From Phycisphaerae bacterium (GTDB taxonomy: Bacteria > Planctomycetota > Phycisphaerae > Sedimentisphaerales > Anaerobacaceae), in the NCBI GenBank assembly GCA_018055905.1, contig JAGPGT010000008.1, positions 1-34,899 on the forward strand: a stretch of DNA of 34,899 nucleotides. The letters run 5' to 3'. The notes under the pieces are model-generated. The model ran no database searches and had not been told where the DNA came from. It saw only the letters and a list, made by a program, of their open reading frames with translations. Shown here piece by piece: positions 21,989 to 29,333 of the stretch (positions within the stretch are counted from its first letter, which is position 1; each line of letters opens with the position of its first letter). A program made the position numbers and the translations under genes.

Positions 21989-23545
21989 ATGGCTAAGAAA
22001 GACACACTCAATCAAGCGTTGCTCTCCGGAAATGAAGCCTTGGCGCGGGGCGCCTATGAAGCGGGTCTGAAAGTCGCCTGCGCCTACCCCGGCACCCCCT
22101 CCACAGAGATCCTCGAGGTTCTGTCGGAATACCCGGAGGTCGATACCCAGTGGTCGGTGAATGAAAAAGTCGCCTTCGAGGTGGCGATGGGGGCCGCAAC
22201 GGCCGGCGTCCGTAGCCTCTTCGCCTGCAAGCACGTGGGGCTCAACGTCGCGATGGACCCGCTGATGACCGCCTCTTATACCGGTATTCTGGCGGGGTTC
22301 GTCATCGTCGTGTGCGACGACCCCGGCATGCATTCCTCGCAGAATGAGCAGGACACCCGCTGGGTGGCCCTGTATTCCAAGATACCCATGCTTGAGCCCT
22401 CCAGTCCCGCGGAGGCTCGGGAGTTCGTGAAAGAGGCGTTCGCGATGAGCGAACGATTCGATACGCCGGTGATGCTGCGAATGACGACCCGTATCTCCCA
22501 CACGAAGGAGAACGTCTCGGTCGGCGAACGAAAGGTCCCTGAGCCACCGATATTTGAGCGAAATGCCCCCAAGTACGTCATGGTGCCGGGGCACGCGTAT
22601 CAGCGGCACATCTTCGTCGAGCAGCGGCTCGTCAAGCTCGCGGCGCTCGCGGAGAAAACCCGCCTGAACAGAATCGAAAAAGGCGACGGCAAGCTCGGTT
22701 TCGTCGTCTCAGGCGTCACTTACCAGTACGTCAAAGAGAACTATCCCGATGCCTCGTACCTCAAGCTCGGAATGAGCTACCCGTTCTGTGACGAGAAAAT
22801 CCGCCGTTTTGCCAAGAGCGTCAAGAAGCTCGTCGTCGTCGAAGAACTGGATCCCTTCCTCGAAGATCACATCAAGACCTTAGGCGTCAAAGTCGCCGCC
22901 AAGGATCCGTCATTTCGCATCGGGGAACTGACGCCGGAACTGATCCCCGACGTGGTCGCGGGCAAGGCCAAGGTGGAGCAGCGGTCGGCCAAACGCAAGC
23001 CCCGTCTGTGTCCCGAATGCCCGCACTGGGCTTCGTTCGCCGCGCTCAAGAAACTTGATGCCTATGTAGCGGGCGATATCGGTTGCTACACGCTGGCCTG
23101 TCTGCCCCCGATGTCGGCTCTGCATTCGTGTGTGTGCATGGGGGCAGGCGTGACTTTCCACGAGGGGTGGCGCAAGGCCGCGCCCAACAAGCCCATCGTG
23201 GGCGTTCTGGGCGACTCGACGTTTGTTCATTCCGGCATCACCGGCCTGATCAACGCCGCCTACAACAAGTGTAAGGGGGTAATCCTCATCCTGGACAACT
23301 CAACCACCGCAATGACCGGAGGCCAGCAGCACCCAGCCACCGGCCTGACGATCCGCAACGAGCCCACGAAAAAGCTGATCCTGGAGGACGTGTGCCGAGC
23401 CTGCGGCGCCGACAACGTGGACGTCGTCGATCCCAAGAACCTGGAGGAATTCCGGGCGATCCTCGAAAAACGAATCAACGAAGATGCATTGTCGGTCGTC
23501 ATTTCCCGACATCCGTGTAAGCTGATCAAGAAGAAGGTGAGTTGA
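21989..23545 (+). CDS. iorA: Indolepyruvate:ferredoxin oxidoreductase alpha subunit, without C-terminal ferredoxin domain
   Basis: Thiamine-diphosphate enzyme that oxidatively decarboxylates aryl-pyruvates (indolepyruvate, phenylpyruvate, hydroxyphenylpyruvate) to arylacetyl-CoA with ferredoxin as acceptor. The pyrimidine-binding domain comes first (GNEALARGAYEAG, AYPGTPSTEI). The thiamine-diphosphate domain carries GDSTF (408-412) and the NN-type LDNSTTAMTGGQQHP. Proximal cluster cysteines are in LCPECPHW (C341, C344) and GDIGCYTL (C366). The 518 residues stop at RHPCKLIKKKVS, where the usual subunit (about 580-620 residues) continues into a two-cluster ferredoxin domain. That domain is absent here, and the iorB ATG follows two bases after the stop. 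The ATG at 21989 is supported by the leaderless promoter. Confidence 0.94.
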   Translation: MAKKDTLNQALLSGNEALARGAYEAGLKVACAYPGTPSTEILEVLSEYPEVDTQWSVNEKVAFEVAMGAATAGVRSLFACKHVGLNVAMDPLMTASYTGILAGFVIVVCDDPGMHSSQNEQDTRWVALYSKIPMLEPSSPAEAREFVKEAFAMSERFDTPVMLRMTTRISHTKENVSVGERKVPEPPIFERNAPKYVMVPGHAYQRHIFVEQRLVKLAALAEKTRLNRIEKGDGKLGFVVSGVTYQYVKENYPDASYLKLGMSYPFCDEKIRRFAKSVKKLVVVEELDPFLEDHIKTLGVKVAAKDPSFRIGELTPELIPDVVAGKAKVEQRSAKRKPRLCPECPHWASFAALKKLDAYVAGDIGCYTLACLPPMSALHSCVCMGAGVTFHEGWRKAAPNKPIVGVLGDSTFVHSGITGLINAAYNKCKGVILILDNSTTAMTGGQQHPATGLTIRNEPTKKLILEDVCRACGADNVDVVDPKNLEEFRAILEKRINEDALSVVISRHPCKLIKKKVS

Positions 23546-23547
23546 CC

Positions 23548-24036
23548 ATGCCCAGCAACAAGATCTACAGCATTACGTTCGGCGGAATCGGCGGCCAGGG
23601 GGTCCTCACCGCTTCGGAGTTGTGCAGTTGGGCGGCCCTGTACGCGGGCTATCACGTAAAAAAATCCGAGGTTCACGGCATGGCCCAGCGAGGCGGCTCT
23701 GTGGAGTCCCACGTACGGTTCGGAAAGCGAGTTTTCTCGCCCTTAGTCCCGACCGGTGGCGCAGATGTCCTGGTCTGTTTTTACCGGGAAGAACATCCGA
23801 GACTCAGCGTCTTCCTCAAGAAGGACGGTATCGACCTGATTGATTACCTCGACAAGGTCACCCAGGCGGTCGAGAATCCGCGGGGTGTGAACACCTGCTT
23901 GGTCGGTGTGCTCTCGACCAAGCTGCCGATCAAGGAAGAGCATTGGATGAAGGCCATTGAGACGGTTTTCAAGAACAAAGGCGTCGAAGAGAACAAGAAG
24001 GTGTTTCTGGACGGAAGGAAGATGGGGCAATCATGA
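23548..24036 (+). CDS. iorB: Indolepyruvate:ferredoxin oxidoreductase beta subunit
   Basis: Gamma-domain-type partner of IorA; the two form the aryl-pyruvate oxidoreductase. The 162-residue protein opens with KIYSITFGGIGGQGVLTAS, the GGxGGQG loop that holds coenzyme A, and contains EVHGMAQRGGSVESHVRFG, the other family hallmark. It is somewhat short (about 190 residues in many IorB). The ATG at 23548 lies two bases after the iorA stop and has GGTGAG upstream; a TTG six bases earlier would overlap iorA. Its TGA overlaps the next gene's ATG (ATGA at 24033-24036), so translation is coupled to the acyl-CoA ligase. Confidence 0.93.
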   Translation: MPSNKIYSITFGGIGGQGVLTASELCSWAALYAGYHVKKSEVHGMAQRGGSVESHVRFGKRVFSPLVPTGGADVLVCFYREEHPRLSVFLKKDGIDLIDYLDKVTQAVENPRGVNTCLVGVLSTKLPIKEEHWMKAIETVFKNKGVEENKKVFLDGRKMGQS

Positions 24037-25334
24037 TCTGGAAAGAGGACGTCGAATGTGCGACCCAGGCAGATCTCAAGGAGCTGCAATCGGGCTATCT
24101 CAGGAAGCTGATTCCCTACATCTACGACAACTGCGCCGTGTACCGGCGCAAGCTCGACGCCGTGGGGGTCAAGCCGGACCAGATCAAGTCCATCGACGAC
24201 ATCAAGCGACTGCCGATCACGACCAAGGAGGACATGCGGGACAACTACCCCTACGGCCTGTTCTCCGCGCCGCAGGACCAAATCGCCGAAATCCACGTCT
24301 CCAGCGGCACCACCGGTAACCCCACCCTTGTCGGTTACACAAAAGATGACATCAAGCTCTGGGGCGAGGTCATGGCGCGAGCCTTCTGTTGTGCGGGGGC
24401 TCTGCCGGGCGACACCATTCAGATCGCCTACGGGTACGGCCTGTTCACCGGCGGCCTCGGCGCCCACTACGGCGCCCTAGAGATGGGTCTTCGCATCCTT
24501 CCGACCTCCTCGGGCCAGACCGCCCGCCAGCTCAAGCTCATGCAAGACTTCAAGCCGCGGATCATCGCCTGCACGCCCAGCTATGTCTTGTACATGGCCG
24601 AAGAGGCCAAGGCGATGGGCATCGATCCCGCCAAAGGCAACTGGAAGATCGGGGTTTTCGGCGCCGAACCTTGGAGCGAGTCGATGCGGCGGGAGATCGA
24701 AAACGTCTGGAATATGCTCGCGACGGACATTTATGGCCTCTCCGAAATCATCGGTCCCGGCGTGGCGCAGGAATGCCAGTACAAGGATGGTCTGCACGTC
24801 TTCAGTGACGTGTTCTATCCCGAAATTCTCGACCCCAAGACCCGGGAAGAGATGCCCGAGGGTGAGCCCGGGGAACTGGTCCTCACCACGCTGACCAAGC
24901 AAGGCATCCCGTTGATCCGCTACGGCACGCGGGACATCGTCAGCATCCGTTACGACAAGTGTCGCTGCGGACGGACCAGCCCGCGGATCAGCAAGATCCG
25001 GGGCCGAACCGACGACATGATCGTCGTCCGCGGCATCAACGTGTTTCCGTCGCAGATCGAGCATGTCCTCGTGGGGATCGAGGGAACGCAGCCGCACTAC
25101 CAGATCATCGTCGACCGCCAGGCGCACAAGCTCGACGAAGTCGAGGTTCTGGTGGAGGTCGAGCAGCGGTTCTTCTCCGATGAAATCAAGCAGCTCAATG
25201 TGATCCGCGAGAAGATCCGCAAGGAAATTGAGAATGTGCTTTCGATCGGCGTGAAGGTGACGCTGGTGGAACCCAAGACCATCGCCCGCAGCGAGGGCAA
25301 AGCCAAGCGAATCGTGGACAAGCGAACTCTCTAG
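24033..25334 (+). CDS. paaK: Phenylacetate-CoA ligase family enzyme, copy 1
   Basis: AMP-forming aryl-acid CoA ligase of 433 residues, the typical PaaK length. The phosphate loop is VSSGTTGNPTLVGYT (about 89-103). YGYGLFTGGLGAHYG is the aryl-binding region, IYGLSEIIGPGVAQEC is A5, and the hinge region is RGRTDDMIVVRGINVFPSQIE. A C-terminal Lys-containing A10-like end (EGKAKRIVDKR) is present. It also carries a CRCGRTSPR cysteine pair common in PaaK. Coupled by ATGA to iorB, it most likely interconverts arylacetyl-CoA and arylacetate with AMP/ATP, allowing energy recovery from aromatic amino acid oxidation or reactivation of arylacetate. Direction in the cell is inference. Confidence 0.92.
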   Translation: MIWKEDVECATQADLKELQSGYLRKLIPYIYDNCAVYRRKLDAVGVKPDQIKSIDDIKRLPITTKEDMRDNYPYGLFSAPQDQIAEIHVSSGTTGNPTLVGYTKDDIKLWGEVMARAFCCAGALPGDTIQIAYGYGLFTGGLGAHYGALEMGLRILPTSSGQTARQLKLMQDFKPRIIACTPSYVLYMAEEAKAMGIDPAKGNWKIGVFGAEPWSESMRREIENVWNMLATDIYGLSEIIGPGVAQECQYKDGLHVFSDVFYPEILDPKTREEMPEGEPGELVLTTLTKQGIPLIRYGTRDIVSIRYDKCRCGRTSPRISKIRGRTDDMIVVRGINVFPSQIEHVLVGIEGTQPHYQIIVDRQAHKLDEVEVLVEVEQRFFSDEIKQLNVIREKIRKEIENVLSIGVKVTLVEPKTIARSEGKAKRIVDKRTL

Positions 25335-25346
25335 AGGGGGCCGTAC

Positions 25347-25778
25347 ATGAAGATCACACAGATATCGGTGTTTTTGGAGAACCGCAAGGGCAGGTTGTAC
25401 GATGTGTGCTCGCTCTTGGGTGGTCATGGGATCAACATCCGCGCGTTGACCATCGCCGAGACCGAAAGTTTCGGGGTTCTGCGGATCGTCGTGGACAAGT
25501 CCGAGTCGGCCATCAAGCTGTTGCGAGAGAATCAATTTGTCGCGAATTTCACCGATGTGGTGGCGATCGAGGTGCCCGACCAGCCCGGCGGCCTGGCCTC
25601 CATCCTCAAGATCCTCTCGGAACACGACGTGAACGTCGAGTACATGTACGGATTCGTCGAAAAATTCAGCGACAAGGCCCTGCTCGTGATGCGGTTCGAG
25701 GACACGGATTTTGCCCAGCAAGTTCTGGCCAAGCAGAAGATCCATGTCGTCACCGAGAAGGAGATCGAGGGGCTTTGA
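25347..25778 (+). CDS. Tandem ACT-domain protein, copy 1
   Basis: The 143-residue protein consists of two ACT domains and nothing else. Domain one is ITQISVFLENRKGRLYDVCS to VLRIVVD (about 3-50). Domain two is VVAIEVPDQPGGLASILKI to ALLVMRFED (about 71-117). ACT domains bind amino acids at dimer interfaces. A gene of this kind next to paaK is a recurring arrangement in anaerobes; the protein presumably senses an aromatic amino acid or aryl acid and regulates the ligase. AGGGGG lies 6 bases before the ATG. It follows paaK by 12 bases and is followed by the strong hairpin at 25777-25844. Confidence 0.9.
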   Translation: MKITQISVFLENRKGRLYDVCSLLGGHGINIRALTIAETESFGVLRIVVDKSESAIKLLRENQFVANFTDVVAIEVPDQPGGLASILKILSEHDVNVEYMYGFVEKFSDKALLVMRFEDTDFAQQVLAKQKIHVVTEKEIEGL

Positions 25779-25844
25779 GGTTTTCGAGTGGGGATTCTTG
25801 AGGGGTGACGTAGATCCCACATCACCCCTCAAGAATCGAACCTC
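25777..25844 (+). promoter_or_regulatory. Strong intercistronic hairpin between the two paaK-ACT modules
   Basis: GATTCTTGAGGGGTGA (25793-25808) and TCACCCCTCAAGAATC (25822-25837) are perfect 16-base complements around a 13-base apical region. GAGGTT (25777-25782) and AACCTC (25839-25844) extend the stem below an asymmetric internal loop; the lower arm begins inside the ACT gene's stop codon. No T-run follows, so it is not a plain intrinsic terminator. It may protect or process the upstream mRNA, uncouple the two modules, or bind a regulator as DNA. Confidence 0.7.
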
Positions 25845-25861
25845 GGTAATCGGAAATTCTG

Positions 25862-27175
25862 ATGATGGACATCCCGTTTTGGAATAGAGAAATCGAAACC
25901 GCCGAGCGGGGTCGGATCGAACAGATCCAGATCCAGCGACTGCAGGAAACCATCGGTTGGGCTCTCAAAACTCCGCTCTACCGTCGACGGCTCAGCCAAG
26001 CGGGCATCAGTTCGCCTGATGATATCAAAAGCCTCAGCGATCTGCGTCGCGTCCCCTTTACGACAAAGGACGATTTGCGGATCAGCTTTCCCAGAGGGCA
26101 CCTGGCTGTGCCCATGAACGAGGTCCTACGGGTTCATTCTTCCAGCGGGACGACGGGCATCCCGACTGTCATCTACTATGCCAAGCAGGACTTGGACAAC
26201 TGGACGGACCTGCTGGCGAGGAGCATCGTCGCCACCGGGGCCGGCCCCGGCGATGTTTTCCAGAATATGATGACCTACGGGCTCTTCACGGGTGGTTTGG
26301 GCCTTCACTACGGCGCCGAACGGGTCGGCATGACCGTCATCCCCATCGGCGGCGGCAATACGAAACGGCAGATTCAGGTGATGAAGGATTTCCAGACCAC
26401 CGTCGTACATGTCACGCCAAGTTATTTGTTGCATATCCATTCCAAGTTAGGCGAGGATGGCGTTGAGTTGAAAGACTTGGCCCTGCGAAAAGCTTTCATT
26501 GGAGCTGAACCTCACTCCGAAAACACCCGCTGCAAGCTTCAGGACCTTTTACGCATCGACGCCTATAACTCCTACGGTCTGAGCGAACTCAACGGCCCCG
26601 GCGTCGCTTTCGAGTGCGTCTGCAAGAAGGATATGCACGTCTGGGAAGACGCTTTCATCGTCGAGATCATCGATCCCAAGACGGGTGAACCCCTCCCGGA
26701 GGGACAAGAGGGCGAGGTCGTTCTGACGAACGTGGTCCGACGGGCAACGCCGATTTTGCGATATCGCACGCGGGATCTGGCGTTCCTGTACCCGCAGGGG
26801 TGCGATTGCGGCCGGACGCACAGGCGTTTGTCCCGAATCCTTGGGCGGACCGACGACATGCTGATTATCAACGGCGTCAACGTCTTTCCCTCGCAGATCG
26901 AAGAGAAGATCATGAAGATCCCCGATGTGGCTACGAACTACCAGATTCACGTCGACAAAAAGGGGGCGCTTGACCGTCTAACCGTCAAGGTGGAAATCTA
27001 TCCAAAGTTGTTTCTGGGCGAGGTCTCCACGCTCGAAGCGCTCAAGCACAGGATTGTCGAGGAACTGCGGTCTTCGATCACAATCAGTCCGGGGGTCGAG
27101 TTGCACGAGCCGGGATCGCTGCCGGTATACGAGGGAAAAGCCAAACGAGTAGTGGATGAACGGCCAAAGGATTGA
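25862..27175 (+). CDS. paaK: Phenylacetate-CoA ligase family enzyme, copy 2
   Basis: Second AMP-forming aryl-acid CoA ligase, 437 residues, a diverged paralogue of the one at 24033-25334. It shares the motif order: HSSSGTTGIPTVIYY (phosphate loop), MTYGLFTGGLGLHYG, SYGLSELNGPGVAFEC and LGRTDDMLIINGVNVFPSQIE, with the CDCGRTHRR cysteine pair and EGKAKRVVDERP end. The two copies differ through the aryl-binding region, so different acids are likely. ATG codons at 25862 and 25865 are alternatives; the ribosome site is weak (GGAA). It is 83 bases after the first ACT gene, the gap being filled by the hairpin, and 11 bases before the second ACT gene. Confidence 0.91.
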   Translation: MMDIPFWNREIETAERGRIEQIQIQRLQETIGWALKTPLYRRRLSQAGISSPDDIKSLSDLRRVPFTTKDDLRISFPRGHLAVPMNEVLRVHSSSGTTGIPTVIYYAKQDLDNWTDLLARSIVATGAGPGDVFQNMMTYGLFTGGLGLHYGAERVGMTVIPIGGGNTKRQIQVMKDFQTTVVHVTPSYLLHIHSKLGEDGVELKDLALRKAFIGAEPHSENTRCKLQDLLRIDAYNSYGLSELNGPGVAFECVCKKDMHVWEDAFIVEIIDPKTGEPLPEGQEGEVVLTNVVRRATPILRYRTRDLAFLYPQGCDCGRTHRRLSRILGRTDDMLIINGVNVFPSQIEEKIMKIPDVATNYQIHVDKKGALDRLTVKVEIYPKLFLGEVSTLEALKHRIVEELRSSITISPGVELHEPGSLPVYEGKAKRVVDERPKD

Positions 27176-27186
27176 GGCGATTGGCG

Positions 27187-27621
27187 ATGGCGAAACAACT
27201 GACGATTTTCGTCGAGAATCGGCCGGGCAGACTCAAGGCGATCTCCGAAAATTTGAACAGGAACCATATTGATATCCGGGCCTTCACGATCCAGGACCGG
27301 GGCGACTACGGCCTGCTGCGGCTTATCGTGGACAAACCCAACGACGCCTATTTGGCCTTGGCCGACGTTGGTTGTGCCTGCGCCCTCAAGGACGTGTTGG
27401 CGGTTTCGGTACCCGATGAGCCCAGCAATTTCCACAAATTAACGTCTGCTCTGGCGGCGGAGGGCATCAACATTCGCGACGCCTACGGGTTCGTCGTTCA
27501 ACCTCACAAGACCGGTATCTGTTGTATGGAGGTCGAGCAACCTCAATTGGCCAAGGCGGCCCAAGTCGCCCGCCAAGTCGGCTTCACGGTCCTTGAAGAC
27601 GAAGAACTCTACTCCTTGTGA
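27187..27621 (+). CDS. Tandem ACT-domain protein, copy 2
   Basis: The 144-residue protein has the same architecture as the copy at 25347-25778: domain one KQLTIFVENRPGRLKAISEN to LLRLIVD, domain two VLAVSVPDEPSNFHKLTSAL to TGICCMEVEQ. Residues at the ligand-binding turn (NRPGRL versus NRKGRL; DEPSNF versus DQPGGL) differ, suggesting a different or weakened second site. The ATG at 27187 follows GAGGCGA; the frame begins five codons earlier without ATG. It is 11 bases downstream of the second paaK, repeating the ligase-sensor order. Translation to the deacetylase downstream could be coupled (45-base gap). Confidence 0.9.
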   Translation: MAKQLTIFVENRPGRLKAISENLNRNHIDIRAFTIQDRGDYGLLRLIVDKPNDAYLALADVGCACALKDVLAVSVPDEPSNFHKLTSALAAEGINIRDAYGFVVQPHKTGICCMEVEQPQLAKAAQVARQVGFTVLEDEELYSL

Positions 27622-27666
27622 GATGTGGGAACGCAACCCCTGGGGCTGCATGGTTCGGAGGTGGCT

Positions 27667-28854
27667 ATGGCGGCGATGTCACGGGTGGTCTTGGCTTGCC
27701 TGTTGGGCCTTTTTCTGTCTTGCAGTTCGAGACCTATCAGGGACGCGCGTGGATCGGCGGCTTCGCGAGCCGTTTGGCCGGCGGGCATGATTGAGCAGGG
27801 TAACATTGATCTGACCAACCGGCCTGTGGTACGGAATGCCGACGGCACGGTCAGCACAGTTCGGTCGATTTCTGTCGAAATCGATGGACAGGAGGTCCTG
27901 ATCCCCACCGTCAGCGACGCAGGGTGTATACTGTCCGACGAGGAGGCGGTTCAGCAGTACCGGCGAACGGGAAAGCATCTCGGCAAGTTCAGTTCGGCGA
28001 AGGCGGCAAACCGGTATGCCAAGCGGATTCACCGAGAGCAGGAGCGGCTTGTCACGGCCAAGGGTGACGCAAGGTCGGGAGATCCGTACGCCGGGGGTAA
28101 GACGACCGACGTGCGATTCCCCTGGCCTGATGGCAAGCGGTTCGCGGTGAGTTTGAGCTTCGACGATGCACGTCCCAGTCAGGTGGACGTAGGTGTCCCG
28201 CTTCTCGACGAGTACGGCATAAGAGCGACGTTCTATGTTTCGCCATCCCGAGTGCCGGAGCGGCTCGACGCGTGGAAAGCCGCTGTGGCCGCGGGTCATG
28301 AGATCGGCAACCACTCGATGCGGCACGCCTGCACCGGGAATTTCCTCTGGTCGCGGCAAAAGGCTCTCGAAAACTATACGCTGACGCAAATGGCGAAAGA
28401 GCTGGATCAAGCGAATGTCGAGATCCAGAGGCTGCTGGGTGTTCGTGCGATGACGTTTGCCTATCCGTGCGGCCAGAAGTTCGTGGGACGCGGAAAGCGG
28501 GTCCGCAGCTATGTGCCGCTGATTGCAGAGCGGTTCACAGCCGGTCGCGGCTGGCGGGACGAGACCGCCAACGATCCGGCGTTCTGCGATCCGGCGCAGC
28601 TGTTGGCGGTAGAACTCGACGGCCTGACGTTCGAGCAACTCAAGACGCTGGTCGATGCGGCCGCCAAGCAAGGCGCCTGGTTGGTGCTGGCCGGCCACGA
28701 AATCGGCGAAAAGGGACGCCAAACGACGCGGGCCGACACGCTCAGGGCATTCTGCGAGTATGCCGCCGATGTGGAGAACGGGCTTTGGGTGGACACCGTG
28801 GCCAACGTGGCACGCTATGTGGCGGAACATCAAGCCTGCCCAAGCGGGCGTTGA
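27667..28854 (+). CDS. Polysaccharide deacetylase (NodB family) with phage-type N-terminal domain
   Basis: Predicted exported protein of 395 residues in three parts. The signal (about 4-18, VVLACLLGLFLSCSS) has a weak lipobox LSC. Residues about 40-130 form a domain with GNIDLTNRPVVRNADG, STVRSISVEIDGQEVLIPTV and RRTGKHLGKFSSAKAANRYA; I know this sequence from large phage structural proteins (from memory, not checked). The NodB barrel starts near 150: SLSFDDARPSQ supplies the catalytic Asp pair (165-167 region) and EIGNHSMRHA the two zinc His (216 and 220). AYPCG and LAGHEIG complete the barrel. GGAGG lies 5 bases before the ATG at 27667. Deacetylation of a glycan is inferred; the target is unknown. 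Confidence 0.85.
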   Translation: MAAMSRVVLACLLGLFLSCSSRPIRDARGSAASRAVWPAGMIEQGNIDLTNRPVVRNADGTVSTVRSISVEIDGQEVLIPTVSDAGCILSDEEAVQQYRRTGKHLGKFSSAKAANRYAKRIHREQERLVTAKGDARSGDPYAGGKTTDVRFPWPDGKRFAVSLSFDDARPSQVDVGVPLLDEYGIRATFYVSPSRVPERLDAWKAAVAAGHEIGNHSMRHACTGNFLWSRQKALENYTLTQMAKELDQANVEIQRLLGVRAMTFAYPCGQKFVGRGKRVRSYVPLIAERFTAGRGWRDETANDPAFCDPAQLLAVELDGLTFEQLKTLVDAAAKQGAWLVLAGHEIGEKGRQTTRADTLRAFCEYAADVENGLWVDTVANVARYVAEHQACPSGR

Positions 28855-29036
28855 TTTTGCCTTTCGCAGTGCGAACATCTCTCTCGCAGGTGGCAGCGAT
28901 GGGGCTCCCGTCCCAACCCATCCAGAAACCGCAAGACATTCCAGTCCTTGGGGACCTCTTTCTCCGAGAAGATCCCGATCCACGCGGCCAGCCCGGCGTT
29001 GCGTCGTAACCCTCTGGATTTCAACAACTTCCACAC
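28830..29036 (-). pseudogene. Relic of a dispersed mobile-element gene, copy B
   Basis: Minus-strand frame from a GTG (29036) encodes WKLLKSRGLRRN, GLAAWIGIFSEKEV, RFLDGLGREPHRCHLRERC and a short tail. It matches copy A (8505-8756, plus strand) at about 80% nucleotide identity by eye without gaps for about 165 bases, then diverges. The start of the two alignments (GATGTGTGGAA) is identical. Its stop falls 25 bases inside the end of the deacetylase gene, and its head faces the promoter of the DUF5648 protein gene. It resembles the N-terminal part of a DDE transposase; the assignment is tentative. It is probably non-functional. Confidence 0.55.
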
Positions 29037-29066
29037 ATCGCAAGCGGCTCTCTCTCCAGATTTTCC

Positions 29067-29095
29067 TTGACTTGATCCCTTCCCAATGGTATCAT
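29067..29095 (+). promoter_or_regulatory. Promoter of the DUF5648-repeat gene at the head of relic copy B
   Basis: TTGACT (29067-29072) and TATCAT (29090-29095) are spaced by 17 bases; the start near 29102 gives a leader of about 230 bases. The -35 box coincides with the upstream border of relic copy B, as at gpsA. Between 29109 and 29333 no separate gene is evident. Confidence 0.6.
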
Positions 29096-29108
29096 ACAGA
29101 CCATTGGG
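29082..29108. promoter_or_regulatory. Operator-like palindrome on the promoter of the DUF5648-repeat gene
   Basis: CCCAATGGT (29082-29090) and ACCATTGGG (29100-29108) are 9 perfect pairs around 9 bases, and they bracket the -10 box TATCAT and the predicted start. A dimeric repressor bound here would block the polymerase. Alternatively, the element could fold at the 5' end of the transcript. Confidence 0.5.
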
Positions 29109-29333
29109 GTGGATTTATTTACACAGGGTCGATCTACCATCGAAGCCTGTATTCGCAGGATAATTCTGAATCCTACGACATCGGATTTCGAACCAATCCC
29201 GGCGTCTCGTCCGGGCTGCTGCTTGGGGGAGTGCCAAGGCACCGCAGATATCTACGAGGGGACGGGAGCAAGGGACCGGCAACCGACGCCGAACCCTGCT
29301 CCGAAAAACGATCCAAGAGGTGGAGGACAAGTG

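Noticed and set aside
24477-25832. Long minus-strand frame of 451 codons opposite the first paaK and ACT genes
   Set aside because: It mirrors well-conserved genes on the other strand, has no recognisable domain, and is a typical shadow of GC-rich coding DNA.
27679-29043. Long minus-strand frame of 454 codons opposite the deacetylase
   Set aside because: Antisense shadow of the NodB gene; its part over relic copy B is in a different frame from the conserved relic peptide.
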